20,579 bases of DNA from Oscillospiraceae bacterium (GTDB lineage Bacteria; Bacillota; Clostridia; Oscillospirales; Ruminococcaceae), in the NCBI GenBank assembly GCA_017410745.1, contig JAFPPJ010000431.1, positions 1 to 20,579 of the forward strand, given 5' to 3'. Under the pieces are notes generated by a model. The model had not been told where the DNA came from and did no database searches. It saw only the letters and a program-made list of their open reading frames with translations. The translations under genes and the position numbers were made by a program. Shown here one piece after another: positions 7,518 through 14,786 of this stretch. Numbering within the stretch: the first letter of the stretch is position 1; the number at the start of each line of letters is the position of its first letter.

Positions 7518-9011
7518 CTATATCATAAGACTGTCCACGAATGCATCGAAGCCGTTCATGCCGTCTTCGTCACGCTTGTATACTCCTGCGTGCTCAAGCA
7601 CCTTTGCGAATACCTTGCCCGTTTCAAGGCGGATACGCTCGGTTATGCCGTTCATATCTTTGCCCTCGATCTCACTTACGAAGGTATCTGCCCAGTCTGC
7701 ATGCTTGCAGAGTATATCGTTCACGCGGTAGTTCCTGCCCTGTGCGATGAACTGCGCCAGCATATCGAGCTCCGTCCTGAGACGGGAGGGGAGCACCGCA
7801 AGACCCATTACCTCAATGAGACCGATGTTCTCCTTCTTGATATGGTGCAGCTCTGCATGGGGATGATAGAGCCCCATGGGATGCTCGGGAGTGGTGATGT
7901 TGTTGCGGAGCACGATGTCCATTTCATAGTCACTGCCCCTGCGCCTTGCTATGGGGGTGACGGTGTTGTGCCTTTCGCCGTTGGTCTCGGCGAATATGTA
8001 TCTCTTGTCATCGGTATATCCGCGCCATTTGTCGAGTATCAGCCCCGCAAGCTCCGCCACCCTTGTACGGTCTGCACTGCGAAGCCTGAGCACGGACATG
8101 GGCCATTTCACCCTGCCCACGGATACATCCTCATAGCCGCCTATGGTGTATTCCTTTTCAACAGGTGCTTTTTCCATAGCGAAGGTATAATGTCCGCCCT
8201 GGAAATGCTCATGTGCCAGTATGGAGCCGCCCACTATGGGCAGATCCGCATTTGAGCCCACGAAGTAATGCGGCAGCACCGTAACGATGTCGAGCAGCTT
8301 GTCAAATGCGGCACGGTTTATCACCATGGGCGTATGTGTGCGGTTGAATACGATGCAGTGCTCGTTGTAGTACACATAGGGGGAATACTGCAGCGCCCAC
8401 TTCTCGCCGCCTATCTCAAGGGGGATGATGCGGTGGTTCTGCCTTGCAGGATGATCCGCCCTGCCTGCATAGCCCACGTTCTCCTCGCACAGCAGGCACT
8501 TCGGATAGCCGCTCTTGATGTTGCGTGCGGCGGCGATGGCCTTGGGATCCTTCTCGGGCTTGGAGAGGTTTATGGTGATGTCAAGCTCGCCGTACCCGGT
8601 CTGTGCCTTCCACTTTATGTCCTGCGCGATGCGGTCGCGGCGGATATAGTTCGTGTCACAGCTGAGCTTGTAGAAGTTGTCGGTGGCAGTCTCGGGAGAT
8701 ATTGCCATATCAGCGGCAAACTTCGCCGTCACCTCGGAGGGACGGGGCGTAAGGCATGCCATGATCTTCGTGTCGAACAGGTCGCGGTATGCTATGCTGT
8801 CCTCGGTCAGACCCTTGCGCACGGCATAGTCGAGTATACCGTCAAGTATTTCCTTGAGCGGGACTTCCCCCACGGGCGGCTGTTCGATGTATTCATCTAT
8901 GGATAATACAGAGAGTATAGAATTACGAACGAACATACGGTCATCATCGGTGATGAGCCCGCAGCGCAGACCATACTGCGTCAGTGCGTCTATGCAGCCA
9001 TATATATTCAT
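7518..9011 (-). CDS. galT: UDP-glucose--hexose-1-phosphate uridylyltransferase, class II
   Basis: GalT swaps UMP between UDP-glucose and galactose-1-phosphate in the Leloir pathway. The 497-residue length and motif order match the Gram-positive class II family rather than the shorter E. coli type. PKCLLCEENVGYAGR (about 170-184), YVYYNEHCIVFN (about 212-223) and GGSILAHEHFQGG (261-273) carry the expected active-site histidines. The ATG at 9011 follows GGAG by 6 nt. It is 12 bp after the Nudix stop and 9 bp before the secreted-protein gene, so the three form an operon. galK and galE, the usual partners, are absent, so galactose-1-phosphate must be made by genes elsewhere. Confidence 0.96.
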   Translation of the reverse strand: MNIYGCIDALTQYGLRCGLITDDDRMFVRNSILSVLSIDEYIEQPPVGEVPLKEILDGILDYAVRKGLTEDSIAYRDLFDTKIMACLTPRPSEVTAKFAADMAISPETATDNFYKLSCDTNYIRRDRIAQDIKWKAQTGYGELDITINLSKPEKDPKAIAAARNIKSGYPKCLLCEENVGYAGRADHPARQNHRIIPLEIGGEKWALQYSPYVYYNEHCIVFNRTHTPMVINRAAFDKLLDIVTVLPHYFVGSNADLPIVGGSILAHEHFQGGHYTFAMEKAPVEKEYTIGGYEDVSVGRVKWPMSVLRLRSADRTRVAELAGLILDKWRGYTDDKRYIFAETNGERHNTVTPIARRRGSDYEMDIVLRNNITTPEHPMGLYHPHAELHHIKKENIGLIEVMGLAVLPSRLRTELDMLAQFIAQGRNYRVNDILCKHADWADTFVSEIEGKDMNGITERIRLETGKVFAKVLEHAGVYKRDEDGMNGFDAFVDSLMI

Positions 9012-9023
9012 ATGTTACTCCTA

Positions 9024-9440
9024 TCAGATGCGTGTCTTGCCTGTTATCGCCGTCTTTGCCTTTGTTACGATGGTGCGGTCGTTCTCATAGAGGAGGAGAT
9101 TCGCGGCATAGCCGAAATCCACCCATCTTGCCTCGGCGATCTCGCCCTCGGCGGGTATCACATCATAGCTCTTGGCGCGGGCAAGGAAGTATACGACCAC
9201 CTTCTGTGTGTCCTTCTTCGGGAAATAGGTCACGGTCTCGCGGAAGGTAGGGTCTATGAGAACATCTATACCCGTCTCTTCCTTTATCTCACGGGTGGCA
9301 GTCTCCGTCTCGCTCTCGCCCTCCTCGGTGTGTCCTTTCGGAAATGACCAGTGACCGCTGTGGATATGCTTTATCAGCAGTATCTCCAGATTGCCGTGAT
9401 GCCTTCTGTATACGACGGCACCACAGGACTTTTCGTACAT
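9024..9440 (-). CDS. Nudix hydrolase, Ap4A-hydrolase-like
   Basis: The 138-residue protein contains a perfect Nudix box: G36, E42, R50-E51 and EETGI at 54-58 (pattern Gx5Ex7REUxEExGU), which binds divalent metal and cleaves nucleoside diphosphates linked to another group. The N-terminal SCGAVVYR and WSFPKGH segments resemble bis(5'-nucleosyl)-tetraphosphatases, so dinucleoside polyphosphates are the likely substrates; this is family inference. ATG codons at 9458, 9443 and 9440 are in frame. The 9440 start fits homologs (MYEKSCGAVVY) and sits after GTGAG; 9443 is almost as good. It is the first gene of an operon with galT. Confidence 0.92.
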   Translation of the reverse strand: MYEKSCGAVVYRRHHGNLEILLIKHIHSGHWSFPKGHTEEGESETETATREIKEETGIDVLIDPTFRETVTYFPKKDTQKVVVYFLARAKSYDVIPAEGEIAEARWVDFGYAANLLLYENDRTIVTKAKTAITGKTRI

Positions 9441-9511
9441 CATTCGCTCACATCCCATATATTTACTTGTCTATCCACGAAGACAGTATCACGGATAGTT
9501 ACTCATTATAT

Positions 9512-9540
9512 ATTATATCACAAAAGTCCGCTCTTGTCTA
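9512..9540 (-). promoter_or_regulatory. Promoter of the Nudix-galT-secreted protein operon
   Basis: On the minus strand, TAGACA (9535-9540) and TATAAT (9512-9517) are 17 bp apart. The leader of about 65 nt holds a CTATCC/GGATAG inverted repeat (9471-9476 with 9493-9498), whose role is unknown. Confidence 0.75.
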
Positions 9541-9904
9541 CATTTTATTTTTTGCATTATGTAATATATAAACGTATCTATACTATTTGTTTATTGTGTA
9601 TTGTATAATTTACATATTTATGTACTTATAGTATATTATACAGTATGTATATATCTACATTTTGTAGTAAATTAGAGAATTATACTATATGTGATATTAT
9701 AATTTGTATATTTGTTATGATTATATACATATAGTTATACGCTATTATATGTATAATTTAATAGATGATATACATATAGTATACTACATTATGTATATCA
9801 TATCACAAAATATACCTACAGTTATATACAATAATCAAACATAAATTCTGTATAATTTATCAGATTTTATACATATAGTTATAATTATAAAGAGAATGTC
9901 CTCT
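9541..9904. other. Very AT-rich spacer with TATACATATAG-type repeats
   Basis: No gene was found. The stretch is almost entirely A/T and contains three copies of ATACATATAGT (9725-9735, 9770-9780, 9869-9879) plus many TATA runs. It separates the divergent Nudix operon and GNAT gene. Confidence 0.5.
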
Positions 9905-9963
9905 CAACAGGCTGCCGTTCAAAAGTCGCAAAATAGCCCGCCAGCACTAACCGCTCGTGCTAT
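9905..9963 (-). repeat. Solitary copy of the 652-bp element's terminal repeat
   Basis: These 59 bp match the right end of the element at 4825-4882. The first 27 bp (9905-9931) differ from 4825-4851 at one base. Read in reverse complement, the rest follows the left end (4233-4290), including ATAGCACG and TTAGTGC. No partner end was found nearby, so it is a solo end or a remnant. Confidence 0.6.
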
Positions 9964-9971
9964 ACTATGTT

Positions 9972-10046
9972 CCGAGGATAGTACGAAAGCTATGATCAAA
10001 TACATCCTGAGGTAACAGCCGCCCTTTGGCGGCTTGACATTCGGGG
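9972..10046 (+). repeat. GC-rich hairpin repeat, copy R1
   Basis: It begins CCGAGGATAG, continues with ATCAAATACATCC and GGTAACAG, and ends with a 7-bp hairpin AGCCGCC/GGCGGCT (10017-10034). The same order of motifs recurs at 10552-10614 and 10612-10675. The hairpin abuts the -35 box of the GNAT promoter. Confidence 0.55.
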
Positions 10047-10062
10047 TGAGGGATGATATACT
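10034..10062 (+). promoter_or_regulatory. Promoter of the GNAT gene
   Basis: TTGACA (10034-10039) and TATACT (10057-10062) are 17 bp apart. The -35 overlaps the foot of the R1 hairpin by one base. The in-frame ATG at 10053 lies upstream of the predicted transcript start and can be excluded. Confidence 0.85.
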
Positions 10063-10082
10063 ATCATAGAAAGGGTGATATT

Positions 10083-10517
10083 ATGATAAGGGAAATCAGA
10101 CAGGAAGATCTGGAGCAGCTGCTTGACTTGTATCTTTCGCTGCATGAAGACAGTGTGCCGGAAAAGGATGAGCATCTGCGGGAAGTGTGGGACACCATCA
10201 TAAACGATCCCAACCATCATATAATAGTAGCGGAGGAAGACGGCAGGCTCGTGTCCTCCTGCGTGTGCGTGATAATACCGAACCTCACCCGCTCCGTGCG
10301 CCCGTATGCATTCATCGAGAACGTGGTGACGGATGCAGCATACCGCTGCAAGGGCTATGCCACGGCCTGCCTTGACTATGCAGCAAAGATAGCCGAGCGC
10401 GAGGGGTGCTATAAGATGATGCTCCTCACCGGCTCTAAAAAGGAGAGCACTCTGCATTTCTATGAGCAGGCAGGATATAACAAGAACGATAAGACAGCTT
10501 TTATAAGATGGCTGTGA
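10083..10517 (+). CDS. GNAT family N-acetyltransferase
   Basis: This 144-residue single-domain GNAT transfers an acetyl group from acetyl-CoA to an amine that cannot be named from sequence. Motif A is at about 79-96 (ENVVTDAAYRCKGYATACL) with the pyrophosphate-binding R88-CK-GYA loop. Motif B is FYEQAGY (126-132). An upstream in-frame ATG at 10053 is inside the promoter, so the ATG at 10083 is the start, preceded by AAGGGTG. The gene is alone on the plus strand between two copies of a GC-rich repeat family. A GCATAC/GTATGC hairpin with a GAAA tetraloop follows 5 bp after the stop, without a U-run. Confidence 0.93.
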   Translation: MIREIRQEDLEQLLDLYLSLHEDSVPEKDEHLREVWDTIINDPNHHIIVAEEDGRLVSSCVCVIIPNLTRSVRPYAFIENVVTDAAYRCKGYATACLDYAAKIAEREGCYKMMLLTGSKKESTLHFYEQAGYNKNDKTAFIRWL

Positions 10518-10551
10518 AAAACGCATACGAAAGTATGCATAGATCAATGCT

Positions 10552-10675
10552 CCGAGGATCGAATTCCGTTTCCGTTCAAATGCATATCGGGTAACCGTCG
10601 GCTTTGCCGACCCGAGGATAGTGTAACAGTCCCTCGCAAATGCGAATCGGGTAACAGTCTCCTTTGGCGACCGGG
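10552..10675 (+). repeat. GC-rich hairpin repeats, copies R2 and R3 in tandem
   Basis: R2 (10552-10614) and R3 (10612-10675) both run CCGAGGAT, CAAATGC, ATCGGGTAAC, then a CTTTG-centred hairpin and a CCG-rich end. The period is 60 bp. They match R1 on the other side of the GNAT gene. Another related hairpin, GTCGGC-type, follows at about 10708-10738. Confidence 0.6.
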
Positions 10676-10818
10676 TGGGTGCAGGCAATAATCAACGAGT
10701 TCGCTGTCGGCCGTGCCGACTCGGCTTTGCCGACCCGGGGGTACTTTTTTCCGTTTTTATCGGTTAAATATATAAACATATCAAACTGCAATTGCAGACC
10801 GATAGAACGGAGGATAAT
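10676..10818. other. Spacer before the 50-residue ORF, with a perfect palindrome
   Basis: The left part contains further GCCGAC/GTCGGC hairpins. CTGCAATTGCAG (10786-10797) is a perfect 12-bp palindrome just upstream of the ribosome site of the next ORF and could be an operator. A weak TATATA box is near 10770. No gene was seen. Confidence 0.4.
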
Positions 10819-10971
10819 ATGGATAACAAAAAAGCATACAAGAAATACATGAAGAAAATGGTGAAAAAGTATAAGGCAAAGGAAACCTTTTCCGCAGTAG
10901 GATTTATGACCGATAAGGAGCGCATCACTGCGCTGGAGCTCCTGCTGGGCAAGCCCGTCTTCTCAGTATGA
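10819..10971 (+). CDS. Small basic protein of unknown function (50 residues)
   Basis: The frame encodes a 50-residue protein beginning MDNKKAYKKYMKKMVKK. Its N-terminal third is mostly Lys, Tyr and Met, and a helical TDKERITALELLLGK segment follows. The GGAGG Shine-Dalgarno lies 5 nt before the ATG, one of the best in the window, which argues for real translation. No signal peptide, metal motif or family resemblance was recognised. It lies downstream of the GNAT gene and a hairpin-repeat block, and converges on gyrA with a shared terminator. A nucleic-acid or membrane-surface binding role would fit the charge but is speculation. Confidence 0.6.
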   Translation: MDNKKAYKKYMKKMVKKYKAKETFSAVGFMTDKERITALELLLGKPVFSV

Positions 10972-11030
10972 GCTTGCCTGCAGGCCGGAATGATGCACGA
11001 GCGCTCTGTACCGGCTTCGGCTTAATACAA

Positions 11031-11064
11031 TAAACGGACATATCCGCCGGGATATGTCCGTTTA
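11031..11064. terminator. Bidirectional terminator between the small ORF and gyrA
   Basis: A perfect 15-bp stem (TAAACGGACATATCC with GGATATGTCCGTTTA) closes a GCCG loop. It starts 3 bp past the gyrA stop and 59 bp past the small ORF. T-rich sequence follows on both strands, though the U-runs are short. Confidence 0.8.
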
Positions 11065-11067
11065 ATA

Positions 11068-13620
11068 TTATTCTTCCTGATCGTCCGTGTCGATCGCCTG
11101 TTCGTCTGCACGCTCCTGGGCTTCTATCTCGGAGATGTCGATGTTCTCCTCGATCTCCTCGCCGTCTATCTCGGTTATCTCTGCGTCCTCCTCGTGAGGT
11201 GTCCTCGTGAAGGTGACTACCTTGTCGGTGTCCTTGACCTTCATAAGGCGTACACCGCCGGAGTATCTGCTCATTACGCGCACATCGCATGCCCTTATGC
11301 GGATGATGAGACCGTCCGATGCGATCATGATGATATCATCGTCCTCGTCTACTATCTTTATGCCGCATACCATGCCCTTGCGCTCGTCCGTGCGGTAGTT
11401 CTTGAGACCGAAGCCGCCTCTCCTCTGTACACGGTATTCATCGAGCTTGACACGCCTGCCGAAGCCGTTTTCCGATACGGTGAGCAGCGTTGCGCCCTCA
11501 CGCACTCTCGCCATGGATACGATGCAGTCGCCGTCCCTGAGCTTCATCGCCGTAACGCCTGCTGCCGTCCTGCCCATGCTGCGGACACAGTTCTCATTGA
11601 TGCGTATGATCTGACCAGCCCTCGTAGCTATCATAAGCTCGTTGTCGCCGTAGGTGAGCCTTACGCCTGCTATCTCATCGTCCTCCGCAAGGCCTATCGC
11701 ACGCAGACCCATGCGGCGCACATTCGCATACATAGACAAAGGCGTACGCTTGATCTTGCCCTTCTTGGTGACCATCACAAGGTATGTGCCGGTCTCATAG
11801 TCGGAGGTGCGTATCATAGCCTCTATCTTCTCGCCCTCGGTAAGGGGAAGGATATTGATTATATTAGTGCCCTTGGATGTGCGTGCGCCCTCGGGTATCT
11901 CGTAGCATCTCAGGCGGTACATGATGCCCTTGTTGGTGATGAAGAGCACATCGTCATGTGTGGATGCCACGAACATCTCCTGTACGAAATCCTCTTCCTT
12001 CTGCCTGAGTGCGGATACGCCCTTGCCGCCCCTCTTCTGTGTCTTGTACTCGGACACGCTGCGGCGCTTGATATAGCCTATGTCGGTGAGGGTGATCACG
12101 CAGTCCTCCTCGGGGATAAGATCCTCGATATCCACCTCGCCGCTGACATTCTCTATGTCGGTGCGTCTCTCGTCGCCGTACTTCTTCTTTATTACCTCAA
12201 GGTCTTCGGTGATGATGCCTATGACCCTCTCGTGACGTGCAAGTATATCCTTGAAGTCCGCTATCCTTGCGTGTATCTCGTTGAGCTCGTCCTCAAGCTT
12301 CTGCGTCTCCATATTGGAGAGCTGATACATGCGCATCTGTGCGATAGCCTCTGCCTGCGGCTCGGTAAGTCCGAACCTGTCCATCAGGCGCTGGCGTATC
12401 TCCGCAATGTCGCGGGATGTGCGGCATATCTTTATTACCTCGTCGATATTGTCCGCTGCTACCTGCAGACCTTCAAGTATGTGTGCCCTTGCCTCTGCCT
12501 TGTCAAGGTCGAACTTCGTGCGGCGGCATATTACCTCCGACTGGAAGTCGATATAGTTCTGCAGCATATCCTTGAGGGTGAGGAGCTTGGGCTTGTTGTT
12601 CACAAGGGCGAGCATGATCACGCCGACAGATGACTGCAGCTCTGTGAGCTTGTACAGATTGTTGAGCACGATATTGGGATTTGCATCCTTCTTGAGCTCG
12701 ATGACCACGCGCACTGCATGATCCTTGTCGGACTCGTCGCGCACAGCAAATATGCCCTCTACGCGCTTCTCCTTGGCAAGCTCCGCTATCCTCTCTATAA
12801 GGCGCTTCTTGTTCACCATATAGGGTATTTCGTGTATGAGCAGACAGTTCCTGCCGTGAAGCTCGGTTATCTCTACCCTGCCTCGCAGGATTATCTTGCC
12901 TCTGCCCGTGCCGTATGCGGCGCGTATGCCCTTCCTGCCCATGATGATTCCGCCGGTGGGGAAGTCCGGGCCCTTGATGTGCTCCATCAGGTCGTCAAGT
13001 GTGGCATCCGGATCGTTCATCAGACACTCCACTGCATTGATGGTCTCCACCAGATTATGCGGAGGTATATTGGTAGCCATGCCGACAGCTATGCCCACAG
13101 AGCCGTTCACGAGAAGGTTCGGGAAGCGGGAGGGGAGCACAACAGGCTCCTTGAGTCTGTCGTCATAGTTGGGCATGAAGTCGATGGTATCCTTGTTTAT
13201 ATCGGTGAGCATCTCCGTGGAGAGCTTCTCCATCCTCGACTCCGTGTAACGGTATGCAGCGGGAGGGTCGCCGTCGAGCGAGCCGAAGTTGCCGTGACCG
13301 TCTACAAGGGGATAGCGCAGGGAGAAATCCTGTGCAAGTCTGACGAGGGCATCGTATACGGATGCGTCGCCGTGGGGATGGTACTTACCGAGCACTGAAC
13401 CGACCGTATCGGCGCACTTGCGGTAATCCTTGTCGGGGGTAAGGCCGTTCTCGAACATGGTGTAGAGTATACGCCTGTGAACGGGCTTGAGACCGTCGCG
13501 CACATCGGGCAGCGCACGGGATATGATTACAGACATGGAATAGGCAAGGAAATAGTCCCGCATTTCCTTGTCGATATCCTTATCTATCAGCTTCTGATTT
13601 TCAAGACTGAATTCGGACAT
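11068..13620 (-). CDS. gyrA: DNA gyrase subunit A
   Basis: GyrA is the DNA-cleaving subunit of gyrase, which adds negative supercoils with GyrB. The 850-residue protein has the breakage-reunion domain (about 8-480) with catalytic Y125 in AAYRYTESRM, then the C-terminal pinwheel with the GyrA-box QKRGGKG at 528-534. The box distinguishes gyrase from ParC. In the quinolone region HPHGDASVYD, A86 replaces the Ser at E. coli position 83, while D90 matches D87. The C-terminal 40 or so residues are strongly acidic. The ATG at 13620 follows GAGAGG. gyrB is not in the window; the gene is alone with its own promoter, diverges from a YitT gene, and is near a parS site. Confidence 0.97.
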   Translation of the reverse strand: MSEFSLENQKLIDKDIDKEMRDYFLAYSMSVIISRALPDVRDGLKPVHRRILYTMFENGLTPDKDYRKCADTVGSVLGKYHPHGDASVYDALVRLAQDFSLRYPLVDGHGNFGSLDGDPPAAYRYTESRMEKLSTEMLTDINKDTIDFMPNYDDRLKEPVVLPSRFPNLLVNGSVGIAVGMATNIPPHNLVETINAVECLMNDPDATLDDLMEHIKGPDFPTGGIIMGRKGIRAAYGTGRGKIILRGRVEITELHGRNCLLIHEIPYMVNKKRLIERIAELAKEKRVEGIFAVRDESDKDHAVRVVIELKKDANPNIVLNNLYKLTELQSSVGVIMLALVNNKPKLLTLKDMLQNYIDFQSEVICRRTKFDLDKAEARAHILEGLQVAADNIDEVIKICRTSRDIAEIRQRLMDRFGLTEPQAEAIAQMRMYQLSNMETQKLEDELNEIHARIADFKDILARHERVIGIITEDLEVIKKKYGDERRTDIENVSGEVDIEDLIPEEDCVITLTDIGYIKRRSVSEYKTQKRGGKGVSALRQKEEDFVQEMFVASTHDDVLFITNKGIMYRLRCYEIPEGARTSKGTNIINILPLTEGEKIEAMIRTSDYETGTYLVMVTKKGKIKRTPLSMYANVRRMGLRAIGLAEDDEIAGVRLTYGDNELMIATRAGQIIRINENCVRSMGRTAAGVTAMKLRDGDCIVSMARVREGATLLTVSENGFGRRVKLDEYRVQRRGGFGLKNYRTDERKGMVCGIKIVDEDDDIIMIASDGLIIRIRACDVRVMSRYSGGVRLMKVKDTDKVVTFTRTPHEEDAEITEIDGEEIEENIDISEIEAQERADEQAIDTDDQEE

Positions 13621-13667
13621 AATATGACCTCTCTACTCATAACTATGGGGCATAGATACCCTACTAT

Positions 13668-13696
13668 ATTATAGCACATTCTATTGAAAAATACAA
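13668..13696 (-). promoter_or_regulatory. Promoter of gyrA (extended -10)
   Basis: On the minus strand a perfect TATAAT (13668-13673) is preceded by TGC, the extended -10 motif. The -35 is weak (TTGTAT, 17 bp upstream). A weak -35 with an extended -10 is common in supercoiling-sensitive promoters, but that regulation is inferred. A 7-bp hairpin (ATCCGAC/GTCGGAT, 13722-13739) lies further upstream. Confidence 0.7.
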
Positions 13697-13776
13697 GGGG
13701 AAAATCAATTTTTATAGGCAAATCCGACCTCTGTCGGATGGTTTTCCGATGAGTATAAGATCGTATATCCGCCCGC

Positions 13777-13792
13777 TGTTTCACGTGGAACA
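13777..13792. promoter_or_regulatory. parS site (ParB/Spo0J binding)
   Basis: Read on the minus strand the 16 bp are TGTTCCACGTGAAACA, an exact Bacillus-type parS. ParB binds this near-palindrome to nucleate chromosome segregation and SMC loading. parS sites cluster near oriC, so this fits the gyrA and rpmH-rnpA neighbourhood. parA/parB genes are not in the window. Confidence 0.9.
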
Positions 13793-13914
13793 TAGTATAA
13801 TCCTATCGGCACGGATCATATTGAACGGCAAAATTGCCGCTTGCTGTAAATTGTCAATCTGCATAAAAAATACCACAAAAAATCTTATGATTATACAAAA
13901 TTCATAACAACTAC

Positions 13915-13943
13915 TTGCTATCTGTGTAAAAATATGTTAAAAT
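13915..13943 (+). promoter_or_regulatory. Promoter of the YitT-type gene
   Basis: TTGCTA (13915-13920) and TAAAAT (13938-13943) are separated by 17 bp, about 40 bp before the ATG. Confidence 0.7.
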
Positions 13944-13984
13944 AGCAGAGTAGTGTTTTAAGCCCTGTACAGATAAGGATCATT

Positions 13985-14659
13985 ATGAATAATATGAGCA
14001 TCAGGACACGGATAATACGCATTGGGGCAGGGCTGTTGTTCACAGCAGCTGCCTATGTGCTGTTCCTCAATCCGCACGGTGTCTCCGTGGGCGGAATGAC
14101 AGGCCTGTGTGTACTGATAAACCGTTATTTGCATATCCCCAATACAATAGCACTTGTTGTGCTGAACCTGTTCCTGTTCCTGTACGGCTGGCGGGTCAAA
14201 GGCAATGCTTTCACGCTGCGTTCGGTGGCGGCAATGTTCCTCCTCGGTATCCTCCTTGATCTTCCGTATCCGGAGATACAGCCCTTATTCGGCAGAGGAA
14301 TGTCCATGATCATCGGTTCGTGTATGTCGGGAGTGGGATATGGTCTGATAGTATCTGCCGAGACAAGTACGGGCGGTGCAGATCAGCTCGGAATGATAGT
14401 CACCGCGAAATGCCCTCGTCTTTCCGTAGGCATAGTAATGAATATATTCGATGCGATCGTCGTTGCCATAGATTCCATAATTACGGGGAACTGGCTCTTT
14501 TCTGCGGCAGCAGTGCTGTTGTGCAATACATTTATAGATATAACAGACTGTGCGGCAAATAAGAAGGGCATCCCCGAATGGGCCAAGTCGGTCATGGCTT
14601 TTCTGCGGCGCGCTTCACGGCTCCCCCTCGAGATATTCAAGGCGATCGGAGCAAGCTGA
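13985..14659 (+). CDS. YitT family integral membrane protein
   Basis: The 224-residue protein is highly hydrophobic with five or six predicted membrane helices. These lie near residues 12-28, 34-48, 55-69, 80-93, 107-125 and 150-180. The early NPHGVSVGGMTGL and the later ETSTGGADQLGMI are the glycine-rich signatures of the YitT (DUF161) family, whose function is not firmly known. The family usually has a C-terminal soluble DUF2179 domain and about 280 residues. Here the domain is missing and a short amphipathic tail replaces it. The ATG at 13985 follows AAGGA. The gene diverges from gyrA and ends in a strong terminator. Confidence 0.88.
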   Translation: MNNMSIRTRIIRIGAGLLFTAAAYVLFLNPHGVSVGGMTGLCVLINRYLHIPNTIALVVLNLFLFLYGWRVKGNAFTLRSVAAMFLLGILLDLPYPEIQPLFGRGMSMIIGSCMSGVGYGLIVSAETSTGGADQLGMIVTAKCPRLSVGIVMNIFDAIVVAIDSIITGNWLFSAAAVLLCNTFIDITDCAANKKGIPEWAKSVMAFLRRASRLPLEIFKAIGAS

Positions 14660-14660
14660 T

Positions 14661-14687
14661 AAAACCACCCTGTCGGGTGGTTTTTTT
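14661..14687 (+). terminator. Intrinsic terminator of the YitT-type gene
   Basis: CCACCC-TGTC-GGGTGG followed by seven T residues, beginning 1 bp after the stop codon. The upstream AAAA can lengthen the stem. Confidence 0.92.
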
Positions 14688-14707
14688 ACTATCGAATACA
14701 AAGTAAA

Positions 14708-14739
14708 ATCGTCCGAAGACCTTTCGATCTTCGGACGAT
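14708..14739 (-). terminator. Terminator of the binding-protein gene
   Basis: A perfect 12-bp stem (ATCGTCCGAAGA with TCTTCGGACGAT) has an 8-nt loop. On the minus strand it is followed by TTTTACTTT. It is about 50 bp past the stop of the gene at 14787, and is the first clear terminator after rpmH on this strand. Confidence 0.75.
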
Positions 14740-14786
14740 CGTCCTATGCTGCGAGGATATATCGGGCAGCCTAAGGCCTTACCCGA

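Noticed and set aside
9471..9480. CTATCCACG as a DnaA box
   Set aside because: It has two mismatches and is isolated; it is better explained as one arm of an inverted repeat in the Nudix leader.
9541..9904. AT-rich TATACATATAG repeats as a CRISPR or iteron array
   Set aside because: Copies are only 11 bp, irregularly spaced, and set in almost pure A/T sequence with no spacer structure.
10053..10082. Upstream ATG extending the GNAT protein by 10 residues
   Set aside because: It lies inside the predicted promoter, upstream of the transcript start; the ATG at 10083 has the ribosome site and family start.
11194..12633. 479-codon plus-strand open frame opposite gyrA
   Set aside because: Antisense shadow of gyrA; Cys/His/Tyr-rich composition typical of reversed coding sequence and no ribosome site.
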